Assembly (NCBI GenBank): GCA_045613685.1
Contig: JAZLBL010000044.1
Coordinates: 1 to 28,729, forward strand
DNA length: 28,729 nt
Source: Fimenecus sp045613685
GTDB taxonomy: Bacteria; Bacillota; Clostridia; Oscillospirales; Acutalibacteraceae
Direction of reading: 5' to 3'
Shown: positions 1-6,657 of the stretch, piece after piece
Position numbering within the stretch: position 1 is the first letter of the stretch
How the letters are laid out: each line of letters begins with the position of its first letter
Position numbers and translations under genes: made by a program
Notes under the pieces: generated by a model
Database searches by the model: none
The model's input: the letters and a program-made list of their open reading frames with translations, nothing else
What the model was told of the DNA's origin: nothing

Positions 1-165
1 GCCTTCTCTTGGTTTTGCAGAAGCTGTTACTGTACAAAGAACTTCTGTTTCACCGTAACGAGCAAGAATAGCAGCATTTGCAAGACCTGCCATTTTGCCT
101 GTTTCAAGAGTCAATTTTCTGCCTGCAAGTTCAGTTTCCCAAACTTTAAAATTCTTGAAAAACAT
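1..165 (-). CDS. pnp: Polyribonucleotide nucleotidyltransferase, N-terminal 55 residues (runs off the left edge)
   Basis: PNPase degrades RNA 3' to 5' by phosphorolysis and acts in mRNA turnover. Only the first 55 codons are present. They read MFFKNFKVWETELAGRKL and continue with features of the first RNase PH domain of PNPase: a GR(K)LxxETGKMAxLANAA stretch followed by RYGETEVLCTVTAS. The ATG at 165-163 has a strong ribosome binding site, AGGAAGG, at about 172-178. The gene follows rpsO on the same strand, which is the classic rpsO-pnp order. The 183 bases between them contain two hairpins, annotated separately, that could control processing or translation. The rest of the gene lies outside the window, so completeness cannot be judged. 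Confidence 0.93.
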   Translation of the reverse strand, partial: MFFKNFKVWETELAGRKLTLETGKMAGLANAAILARYGETEVLCTVTASAKPREG

Positions 166-195
166 AATTTTTACCTTCCTTTGTTTTTATTTTCT

Positions 196-280
196 CGGGG
201 CAAAAATCTGTTTAGCAATAAATACAATCTTCAATTTCTTGAAGACTCTATTTACCGCTAAGCTTTGAATTTTCGCCCCG
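196..280 (-). promoter_or_regulatory. Long nested hairpin in the pnp leader
   Basis: Read on the minus strand, this 85-base segment folds into one rod. The outer arms are CGGGGC (280-275) and GCCCCG (201-196), continued by AAAA/TTTT after a one-base bulge. Inside are TTAGC (261-257) with GCTAA (216-212), then TAAATA (254-249) with TATTTA (224-219). The tip is TCTTCAA/TTGAAGA (245-239 and 234-228) closed by a GAAA tetraloop. No U-run follows on the minus strand, so it does not look like a terminator for pnp. It ends about 18 bases upstream of the pnp ribosome binding site. In Escherichia coli a long pnp leader duplex is cut by RNase III and used for PNPase autocontrol; a similar role here is inference. 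Confidence 0.6.
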
Positions 281-306
281 TTTTTTACTGCCTTTAAAAG
301 CAATTC

Positions 307-336
307 AAGGCAGATAAGATGAAACTTATCTGCCTT
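307..336 (-). terminator. 12-bp hairpin directly after rpsO (processing site or weak terminator)
   Basis: AAGGCAGATAAG and CTTATCTGCCTT form a perfect 12-bp stem with a 6-base loop. It starts 12 bases after the rpsO stop codon. On the minus strand the downstream bases are GAATTGCTTTT, which is only a poor U-tract, so termination is probably partial and pnp can be reached by read-through. An mRNA-stabilising or RNase processing hairpin is an equally good reading. Confidence 0.55.
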
Positions 337-348
337 AATTTGTTTTGA

Positions 349-612
349 TTACTTACGAAGACCAAGTCTTGCAACGATTGCACGGTATCTTTCGATATCC
401 TTCTTCTGAAGGTATGCGAGAAGATTTCTTCTGCGACCAACCATTTTAAGAAGGCCACGACGTGAGTGGTGGTCTTTCTTGTTAGCCTTAAGGTGCTCAG
501 TTAAGTCGTTAATTCTCTTTGTGAGAACTGCGATTTGAACTTCTGGAGAACCTGTGTCGCCTTCGTGAGCAGCGTATTCAGCCATGATAGCCTGCTTTTC
601 TGCCTGTGTCAT
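349..612 (-). CDS. rpsO: 30S ribosomal protein S15
   Basis: S15 binds 16S rRNA early in 30S assembly. The protein (87 residues, family usual 88-89) carries the S15 hallmarks: GDTGSPEVQIA near the N-terminus, LTEHLKANKKDHHSRRGL in the middle, and VGRRRNLLAYL followed by a short basic tail ending in GLRK. An in-frame TTG at 618 would add two residues, but the Shine-Dalgarno GAGGTG (626-621) sits only 2 bases from that TTG and 8 bases from the ATG at 612, so the ATG is chosen. A promoter with an extended -10 lies at 726-754, giving a leader of roughly 100 bases. S15 often controls its own translation through leader RNA; that is plausible here but not shown. Confidence 0.97.
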   Translation of the reverse strand: MTQAEKQAIMAEYAAHEGDTGSPEVQIAVLTKRINDLTEHLKANKKDHHSRRGLLKMVGRRRNLLAYLQKKDIERYRAIVARLGLRK

Positions 613-669
613 TGTCAATTCACCTCATTATATAGAATAAATTCAACTCAAATGCCCCAGATGAAAGTA

Positions 670-701
670 GGTGAAACACTCTACGAGTTTACTCAATCAC
701 C
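670..701 (-). promoter_or_regulatory. Hairpin in the rpsO leader, possible S15 autoregulatory element
   Basis: Between the predicted rpsO transcription start (about 719) and its ribosome binding site, GGTGA (670-674) pairs with TCACC (697-701). A small inner stem, ACTC/GAGT, lies at 678-688. Leaders of rpsO in Firmicutes commonly bind S15. The fold is weak, so the assignment rests mostly on position. Confidence 0.35.
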
Positions 702-725
702 CGAGCGCACAGAGATAGCCTTGAT

Positions 726-754
726 AGTATATCACAAGATTTTTTAAAAATCAA
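726..754 (-). promoter_or_regulatory. Promoter of rpsO
   Basis: The minus strand shows TTGATT (754-749), a 17-base spacer and TATACT (731-726). The -10 is preceded by TGA, an extended -10 element. It lies just downstream of mrdA, for which I see no convincing terminator, so some read-through from the mre operon is possible. Confidence 0.7.
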
Positions 755-792
755 GTGTTTTTTGTAAGAATATTATTTGTCGTTTTTCGCGC

Positions 793-2898
793 TTAATGCA
801 ACACTGTTCCGCTTTGTTGTGAATTTGTCACACCTGAGCCCGAATTGAAGTATGCTTCATAGACATCACGAACATAGTTGCCCAAACCACCTGATGTAAC
901 ATTTTCGATTGCGATTACAACAGCAATCTGTGGGTCATCTGCAGGAGCATAAGAAATCATAAAACCGTTTGTAAATTCAACTGTTGTGCCGTTTACTTTT
1001 CTCTTTGCTTCGGCTGTACCAGTTTTTGCGGCAATCTGATATGGAAGCCCTTGGAACGCCGCTTGTGAGCTACCCATCATCACCATACCATCACGGACAG
1101 TTTTCAATGAACTTCTTGAAAATTCATATTGTGTAAGAATTTCGGGCTCTGCTTCATAAAGAGTTTCAGAGTAATCCGCTGATTTAATGCTTTTTACAAA
1201 ATGAGCTTTATATTTTGTTCCACCGTTTGCAAGAGTCGAAACATAAGCTGCCAACTGAATTGGTGTGAATAGGTTATCTGCTTGTCCGATTGCAGCCTGA
1301 ACAGTATCACCGGGATACCACACAAGACCTTGCGCCTGTCTTTCTTCAGGACCAGCAACAATACCTGTTGCTTCTGTAAGTTCAACGCCTGTTTTGCTAC
1401 CTAAACCGAGCATTTTGAAATATTCGTTCATTTTTGAAATGCCAAGTTGACGACCAACTTCATAGAAGAAAATATTGCAAGAGTAACGAAGTGCCTGTTT
1501 TACATTAATTTCGCTACCTGCGTGAGCACCGACATTATAACATCTGAAAGTAACATCACTGAAAAAAGTATATAAACTTGTACATTTTATTCTCTGGTCC
1601 GCAGTTATGATTCCTTCTTCAAGACCTGCTAGAGCAACTGCAGGTTTCACAGTTGAGCCTGGCTCATAAGTGCTGCGCAATGCTCTATTCCAAAGTGGTG
1701 CGGTCTGGTCTTTATTAAGAGCTACAATATTCTCTTTATACGTGTTCAAATCATATGATGGATATGTTGCGCAAGCAAGAATCGAGAAATCCTTAACATC
1801 CATAACAACAATACTACCTGCTGCTGCAACATTTTGTGAACCTTTTGTACTGTCGATTCGAGCTGCCAAAAGATTCTGCACTTTTTTCTGAAAATCTGCA
1901 TCAATAGTAAGAATAACATTGTTGCCATTTTTCGGATTTTTTGTAACAGTTGTGTTTTTTGTGCCGTCGCTGTTAACAGTTGTTGTCAGTTTTCCGTTTG
2001 TGCCACGAAGTTCGCTCTCCATTGCACTTTCTATACCGAATTTACCGATTTTATCGGTCATTCCATAAGCCTTTAATTTAAGCTCTTCTTTTTGCTCTTC
2101 GGTCAGAGTTTCGTCTTCTAACTTTTCTTTATATTCTTCTGTTGCTCTATTATATTCATCTGCACTGATATAATCATAATAACCGATTATATGCGGTGCA
2201 ATTGTGCCATCATAGAAAGCACGCCCTGTATCAACACGAATTTCAATTCCGCGATAAAATCTGCTTTGTTCTTTAAGCAAAGCAACGAGTGTATCGGGCA
2301 CATTTTCTGCTAATGTGAAAGGATTTGATTTAGAAAAATCTCCTTTTCTCATTTCAAAAAGAATTCCACCAACTTTTAAGATTTCTTCTGTTGTCATATT
2401 CTCAAATTCATAGAATTCACAGAGAGCATCATAGCAATTCTGTGCAGTTGCATAGAAATTGAGATTAAGATAATCCTTTTGAATAAGATATTTCTTGTCC
2501 TTTGCACTATCTTCTACAAAGACAAATTTGCCATTAGAATATATAATTGGCAATGAACTTTTATATTCGATTCCGTTTTGTTCAAGCAATCTCACCAAAG
2601 AAAGCAGAATTTCATTTCTCTCTGCTTTTTTTGATGATGACGGAAAATAAGAAGCGTCAATATAAATAGAGTTTGAACGAACATTATAAACCAAAGCCTG
2701 ACCATTGCTATCTAATATTTCACCACGCAGAGCATCAATTTCTGATGATGCAGATGAAAGAGAAATGGCCTGTGCTTTATATTCGTCACGGTCAATAATC
2801 TGTATTCTGAAAAGGTCGGCAATGAAAATAGAAACAACTAATAAAACTGCAACAATAAATGCAGTTGTTCGCATTTTAAAGCTATATGTGTTTCTCAT
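793..2898 (-). CDS. mrdA: Penicillin-binding protein 2 (class B transpeptidase)
   Basis: This is the monofunctional peptidoglycan transpeptidase of the elongation machinery, anchored in the membrane with its catalytic domain outside. The 701-residue protein has one N-terminal membrane segment at about residues 11-30, then the class B dimerisation domain (RGEILDSNG at 58-66). The transpeptidase domain has all three active-site motifs: S415-T-V-K418 within EPGSTVKP, S473-C-N475, and K625-T-G627. A Glu/Lys-rich stretch around residues 243-280 looks like an insertion. It is the last gene of mreB-mreC-mreD-mrdA, starting 15 bases after mreD, which argues for PBP2 of the Rod complex rather than a sporulation or division paralogue such as SpoVD or FtsI, whose catalytic motifs would look alike. 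Confidence 0.92.
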   Translation of the reverse strand: MRNTYSFKMRTTAFIVAVLLVVSIFIADLFRIQIIDRDEYKAQAISLSSASSEIDALRGEILDSNGQALVYNVRSNSIYIDASYFPSSSKKAERNEILLSLVRLLEQNGIEYKSSLPIIYSNGKFVFVEDSAKDKKYLIQKDYLNLNFYATAQNCYDALCEFYEFENMTTEEILKVGGILFEMRKGDFSKSNPFTLAENVPDTLVALLKEQSRFYRGIEIRVDTGRAFYDGTIAPHIIGYYDYISADEYNRATEEYKEKLEDETLTEEQKEELKLKAYGMTDKIGKFGIESAMESELRGTNGKLTTTVNSDGTKNTTVTKNPKNGNNVILTIDADFQKKVQNLLAARIDSTKGSQNVAAAGSIVVMDVKDFSILACATYPSYDLNTYKENIVALNKDQTAPLWNRALRSTYEPGSTVKPAVALAGLEEGIITADQRIKCTSLYTFFSDVTFRCYNVGAHAGSEINVKQALRYSCNIFFYEVGRQLGISKMNEYFKMLGLGSKTGVELTEATGIVAGPEERQAQGLVWYPGDTVQAAIGQADNLFTPIQLAAYVSTLANGGTKYKAHFVKSIKSADYSETLYEAEPEILTQYEFSRSSLKTVRDGMVMMGSSQAAFQGLPYQIAAKTGTAEAKRKVNGTTVEFTNGFMISYAPADDPQIAVVIAIENVTSGGLGNYVRDVYEAYFNSGSGVTNSQQSGTVLH

Positions 2899-2913
2899 TT
2901 TCTCACCGTCCTT

Positions 2914-3441
2914 TTAATATTCTGTATAAGTATTTGCAAATTTTGTGCTCACACCACGGATAATCACATACCACAAAGGTGTTAATACAAGTGAATAAAT
3001 CGCCATCGGGAAATAATAGCGCACAAAAATTTCACCTGCGCCGTCAATGCCCCTTGCTGATATAAAGAATAACACATAAGTCACGCAATAAAACAAGGTA
3101 ACTGCGCTATTCATCATTATATAAGTAATTATATTGTTGCGCATAAAAACTCTCAATAAAAATCCACAGATTGCACAGGCAACCACCAAATAAAAAGCAT
3201 TGTAACCATCAGCAGTAACTGTTACCGTGTCCCATAAGGCGCCTGCAAAAAGGCCTGCCACAGCACCGATAACTTCGCCCTCATACATTGCAATACAAAC
3301 TGCGACTGATATTAAAAGCATTGGTCTTATTCCTGCGATTTCGGGAAAAATCATCAAGGAATTCTGTAAAAGATGAGCACACAATATAATTAAAGTAAAG
3401 ATGCCGTATCTTTTTAACTTTATTTTCGTTTGTTGTGTCAT
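2914..3441 (-). CDS. mreD: Rod shape-determining protein MreD
   Basis: MreD is a small polytopic membrane protein of the elongation complex, working with MreC, RodA and PBP2. The 175-residue sequence is almost entirely hydrophobic, with about five membrane segments (for example ILCAHLLQNSLMI, AVAGLFAGALWD and YSLVLTPLWYVII). The motif GxxAGLxxGxxxD around residues 59-71 is typical of the family. It starts 11 bases after mreC with AAGGA at 8-base spacing. Sequence conservation in MreD is low, so the call relies on its place between mreC and mrdA as well as on the membrane pattern. Confidence 0.88.
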   Translation of the reverse strand: MTQQTKIKLKRYGIFTLIILCAHLLQNSLMIFPEIAGIRPMLLISVAVCIAMYEGEVIGAVAGLFAGALWDTVTVTADGYNAFYLVVACAICGFLLRVFMRNNIITYIMMNSAVTLFYCVTYVLFFISARGIDGAGEIFVRYYFPMAIYSLVLTPLWYVIIRGVSTKFANTYTEY

Positions 3442-3452
3442 ATTTATAATCC

Positions 3453-4277
3453 TTATTCTTCGTCAAATGCTGTGATTACAAAGCAGTCGTGAATATCTTT
3501 TGAATCCACAGAGAGTTGTAAATTAGCATAAGATGATAATTCAGTCTGACTTTGCTCAACTGTTGTAACTGTACCGATAATCAAATCCTTAGGGAAGATT
3601 CCACCTGTACCAGAAGTGCAGATAATACCCCCTTTTGAAACTGATGTATTGCGGTCAAGCCCTGTCAAACGACAGTTACCATTATGAGTTGATGAAACAT
3701 AACCAAGCTCACCCGTTCTGATGTCGTAAGCCGCCACATTAACTGATGGGTCAAACACAGAACGCACAACAGCAGATGTTGGGTTTACTTCTGTAACAAC
3801 GCCAATAAGATAATCGCTGTAAATTACCGCATCGTTCACCTTTATACCGTCTTTTTCGCCTTTATTAATTGTGAATGAGCCAAAAACATCAGCAGAATCA
3901 CGACCGATTATAGTTGAATAAACCCATGTGTAATCAGGATTTTTCTCACGGACATCAAGAAACGCTTCATAAGATGCTAATTGTTTTTTAGTTTTTTCAT
4001 AGTCAACCAACTGACTCTGATATTCAGCAACTTGTTGTTCAAGTTCTGCAACACGGTCACGATAAGTGTTAGCTGACACAAATCCACCTTTGAAGTCGTC
4101 AAACTCTGTTGAAATATATGACGCTGCTTTTGTGAGTGGCGAAACTATCACTTCAACAACTTTTGTTAAAGGTGAAGTTGCTGTGCTTGAAACTGTTGCA
4201 AAAATTGTTGCAATAACAAGCACCACAGACACCGAAAGCAGAACTTTAAAGGTTGTGCTTTTGAAGAAATTATTCAT
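3453..4277 (-). CDS. mreC: Rod shape-determining protein MreC
   Basis: MreC is a bitopic membrane protein whose extracytoplasmic part forms filaments and activates PBP2. The 274-residue protein has an N-terminal membrane helix at about residues 11-32, a coiled-coil region (VAELEQQVAEYQSQLVDYEK, about 75-94), then the beta-rich MreC core. Family features include the VIGRDSADVFGSFTINKGEKDGI-like region (about 123-145), GVVTEV and VRSVFDPSVNVAA. Length matches the family (270-300). It starts 25 bases after the end of mreB and 11 bases precede mreD, so the three genes are almost certainly co-transcribed. Confidence 0.94.
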   Translation of the reverse strand: MNNFFKSTTFKVLLSVSVVLVIATIFATVSSTATSPLTKVVEVIVSPLTKAASYISTEFDDFKGGFVSANTYRDRVAELEQQVAEYQSQLVDYEKTKKQLASYEAFLDVREKNPDYTWVYSTIIGRDSADVFGSFTINKGEKDGIKVNDAVIYSDYLIGVVTEVNPTSAVVRSVFDPSVNVAAYDIRTGELGYVSSTHNGNCRLTGLDRNTSVSKGGIICTSGTGGIFPKDLIIGTVTTVEQSQTELSSYANLQLSVDSKDIHDCFVITAFDEE

Positions 4278-4302
4278 TTAAATCTTCTCCGATATTTTTC
4301 TA

Positions 4303-5292
4303 TTAAATGTTGCCTCTTTCAAGACTATATCCCATACCTGTTGCTACACAATCAAGTGGGTCAACAGCTACGTGAACAGGAATTTTTGTTTCTTCTGAAA
4401 TGAGCTTATCAAGTTCACGCAAAAGTGCGCCACCACCTGAAAGCATTATTCCGTTGTCAACGATATCAGCAAGCAATTCTGGTGGAGTTTTTTCGAGTGT
4501 TGAGCGAATTGTTTCAAGAATCTGTGAAAGTGGTTCGCTGAGTGCTTCTCGAACTTCTTCTGATGTGATTTCAATATTCTTTGGAAGTCCGTCAACCAAG
4601 TTTCTTCCGCGAATATCCATTGCGCCCTCGCCGTCATAGCTATAAGCAGAACCAATTTTCATTTTAACTTCTTCTGCTGTACGCTCACCAATTAACATAT
4701 TGTGCTTTTTGCGTATGTATTCAATAATTGCTTCATCAAAATCGTCGCCCGCAACACGAATTGACTTCGCAGTAACGATGTCACGATATGAAATAACAGC
4801 AACTTCTGTTGTACCACCACCGATATCAACAATCATACTTCCAACTGCTTCTGTGATAGGAAGTCCCGCACCCATTGCTGCGGCAAGTGGTTCCTGAATG
4901 AGTGAAGCATATTTTGCACCTGCGTTTCTTGCAGCGTCATGCACAGCTTTTCTTTCAACTTCTGTAATACCTGATGGAACACAAATAAGCACACGTGCAC
5001 GGCTGAATGGTGAACGCTTGATTGCTTTTTTGATGAATTCTTTAAGCATTTCTGAAGTGATTTCAAAGTCGGCAATAACACCATTTTTGAGTGGTCGAAC
5101 CGCTGAAATTGAGCCAGGTGTTCTGCCAATCATCGCCTTTGCTTCGTTACCAACGGCAACAACTGTTGGTGGGTCTGTTTTTTCGTTGACTGCAACAACA
5201 GAAGGTTCTCTTGTAACAATGCCTTTTCCTTTAAGATAAACCACTGTATTAGCAGTTCCTAAATCTATTCCGATATCTTGTGCGAAGAGCAT
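4303..5292 (-). CDS. mreB: Rod shape-determining protein MreB (bacterial actin)
   Basis: MreB polymerises with ATP on the inner membrane face and directs lateral wall synthesis. The 329 residues contain the actin-fold nucleotide motifs: phosphate-1 (GIDLGTANT, 8-16), phosphate-2 (VDIGGGTTEVAVIS, 155-168) and the adenosine motif (LSGGGALL, about 283-290), plus the connecting EPLAAAMGAG segment (134-143). Length is close to the family's 330-345. The ATG at 5292-5290 has GGAG eight bases upstream. It heads the mreBCD-mrdA unit and is preceded by a promoter that overlaps the terminator of the flavoprotein gene upstream. Confidence 0.97.
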   Translation of the reverse strand: MLFAQDIGIDLGTANTVVYLKGKGIVTREPSVVAVNEKTDPPTVVAVGNEAKAMIGRTPGSISAVRPLKNGVIADFEITSEMLKEFIKKAIKRSPFSRARVLICVPSGITEVERKAVHDAARNAGAKYASLIQEPLAAAMGAGLPITEAVGSMIVDIGGGTTEVAVISYRDIVTAKSIRVAGDDFDEAIIEYIRKKHNMLIGERTAEEVKMKIGSAYSYDGEGAMDIRGRNLVDGLPKNIEITSEEVREALSEPLSQILETIRSTLEKTPPELLADIVDNGIMLSGGGALLRELDKLISEETKIPVHVAVDPLDCVATGMGYSLERGNI

Positions 5293-5341
5293 TTCAACAT
5301 CTCCAATTCATAGTAATTTGTAAACATAAATAATCTATTTT

Positions 5342-5370
5342 ATTATATCAAAAAAGCGGGTATTATACAA
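5342..5370 (-). promoter_or_regulatory. Probable promoter of the mreBCD-mrdA operon
   Basis: On the minus strand TTGTAT (5370-5365), a 17-base spacer and a consensus TATAAT (5347-5342) are followed by a leader of about 40 bases to mreB. The -35 lies in the loop and right arm of the upstream terminator. The -35 matches consensus at only three positions, so strength is uncertain. Confidence 0.55.
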
Positions 5371-5377
5371 TACCCGC
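5351..5377 (-). terminator. Rho-independent terminator after the thioredoxin-reductase-like gene
   Basis: GCGGGTATT and AATACCCGC (5356-5364 and 5369-5377) form a perfect 9-bp stem with a 4-base loop. On the minus strand a run of six T follows. It lies 22 bases beyond the stop codon of the flavoprotein gene. Confidence 0.88.
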
Positions 5378-5398
5378 AAGAAAATTTTACATTTAGTT

Positions 5399-6262
5399 TT
5401 ATTGTTTTGTTTTTTCTTTTAAATATTTAATAATCTCTGTGCCGGCTTGTGCGCCCTCATAGACCGCTTTTGAAATCTGAAGAAGTCCACCCGTGCAATC
5501 TCCTGCTGCAAAAAGTCCTTTTATATTGGTTTGCATTTTCTCGTTGACCACAATTTTATTGCCGTCAATGGTTGCACCAACCTTTTTAGCAAGAGCCGTG
5601 CTACCAGCAGTTTTATATGCAACAAAAAGTCCATTGATTACATCTGTGCCATCCTCAAAATTGATTTCAAGAGCCATTGGTTTTCCGCTCACACTCTGTA
5701 TTTTATCAGTTTTCACAACTACATTTTTAGGAAAATCCACTAATACTTTTTCACCATTGGTATAAACAGTTACAGAGCCAACTACATTGAGTAATTCTTT
5801 TGTTTCGTGGAGTGCATATTCACCATTGCCGATTACACCAACATCTTTGCCACGAAAGAAGAAACTGTCGCACACGGCACAGTAACTTACACCCATACCC
5901 TCGAAGTCTTTTAACCCTTTTATATTTGGTGCAAGACGAGAAACTCCCGTTGCCAAAAGCACAGCGTCTGCTGAATACTCGCTCTTTGTAGTTTTTACAA
6001 TAAAGTTGCCATTCATAGATAGCGATACTACTTCATCCTGGATAAACTCAACGCCTAAACGTTTTGCTCCGTTTACACCATCGTTATAAAGTTTCTCACC
6101 ACTTATGGCATCAGCGAAACCATAATAATTCTCAATCTTTTCAGTTTTGAGTAATGCGCCACCGCCATTTGAAATAATGGTTGTTTCAAAACCTGCTCTT
6201 TGAGTATATAAAGATGCAGAAACACCCGCAGGGCCAGAGCCTATAATTATAACTTTTGACAA
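5399..6262 (-). CDS. Thioredoxin-reductase-like FAD flavoprotein, TTG start
   Basis: The protein (287 residues) has the thioredoxin reductase layout: N-terminal FAD motif GSGPAG (8-13), redox pair C128-A-V-C131 in the central domain, a second nucleotide fold with GNGEYA (145-150), and the C-terminal FAD motif GLFAAGDCTGG. The HRRxxxR patch that reads the NADPH 2'-phosphate is absent; the equivalent stretch is YTNGEK (167-172). Clostridia contain reductases that take electrons from ferredoxin instead of NADPH, so the donor here is open. The open frame extends 17 codons further upstream, but GAGGTG sits 6 bases before the TTG at 6262 and the upstream codons overlap the -10 region, so TTG is chosen. 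The gene is flanked by its own promoter and terminator. Confidence 0.85.
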   Translation of the reverse strand: MSKVIIIGSGPAGVSASLYTQRAGFETTIISNGGGALLKTEKIENYYGFADAISGEKLYNDGVNGAKRLGVEFIQDEVVSLSMNGNFIVKTTKSEYSADAVLLATGVSRLAPNIKGLKDFEGMGVSYCAVCDSFFFRGKDVGVIGNGEYALHETKELLNVVGSVTVYTNGEKVLVDFPKNVVVKTDKIQSVSGKPMALEINFEDGTDVINGLFVAYKTAGSTALAKKVGATIDGNKIVVNEKMQTNIKGLFAAGDCTGGLLQISKAVYEGAQAGTEIIKYLKEKTKQ

Positions 6263-6283
6263 AAGTATCACCTCTTTTATATT

Positions 6284-6313
6284 AGTATAACATATTTTTA
6301 GTTTTTTAGGCAA
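6284..6313 (-). promoter_or_regulatory. Promoter of the thioredoxin-reductase-like gene
   Basis: The minus strand shows TTGCCT (6313-6308), an 18-base spacer and TATACT (6289-6284), followed by a leader of about 15 bases with the ribosome binding site. It begins immediately after the T-run of the 5S terminator. Confidence 0.6.
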
Positions 6314-6344
6314 TAAAAAAACGCCCGTCCTATTGGACAGACGC
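6314..6344 (-). terminator. Terminator of the 5S rRNA gene
   Basis: GCGTCTGTCC and GGACGGGCGT (6344-6335 and 6330-6321) form a 10-bp stem with some G-T pairs and an AATA loop. Seven T follow on the minus strand. It lies about 10 bases after the 3' end of the 5S gene. Confidence 0.85.
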
Positions 6345-6353
6345 TTTTGTTTG

Positions 6354-6470
<117 letters not shown>

Positions 6471-6503
6471 CACGAAACCTTGTATCTCGTGAATGCAAGA
6501 GAT

Positions 6504-6532
6504 ATTCTATCACTATGATTTACAAAATGCAA
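6504..6532 (-). promoter_or_regulatory. Promoter of the isolated 5S rRNA gene
   Basis: TTGCAT (6532-6527), a 17-base spacer and TAGAAT (6509-6504), with TGA before the -10 as an extended element. The predicted start, near 6497, lies about 27 bases before mature 5S. That precursor contains the inverted repeat TCACGA/TCGTGA (6470-6475 and 6487-6492), which could guide 5' processing. Confidence 0.65.
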
Positions 6533-6623
6533 GCATTTTTTTAATATTTTTTTAAGTTTTTGCAAAATTCACAAAACTTATTATATAATCTTCATTTTCA
6601 CAGTGAAAATATACAATAAAACG

Positions 6624-6652
6624 AAAGGAATGACAAGTTTTGCCATTCCTTT
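6624..6652 (-). terminator. Terminator of the Lys-rich membrane protein gene
   Basis: A 13-bp stem (one G-T pair) with a 3-base loop starts five bases after the stop codon. It is followed on the minus strand by CGTTTTATTG, a moderate U-tract. Confidence 0.7.
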
Positions 6653-6657
6653 TAATC

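Noticed and set aside
616..618. TTG as the start of rpsO
   Set aside because: The Shine-Dalgarno sequence is only 2 bases away; the ATG at 612 has the right spacing and gives the family length.
6263..6313. Upstream ATG start for the thioredoxin-reductase-like gene
   Set aside because: These codons contain the -35 and -10 elements and have no ribosome binding site; the TTG at 6262 is well placed after GAGGTG.
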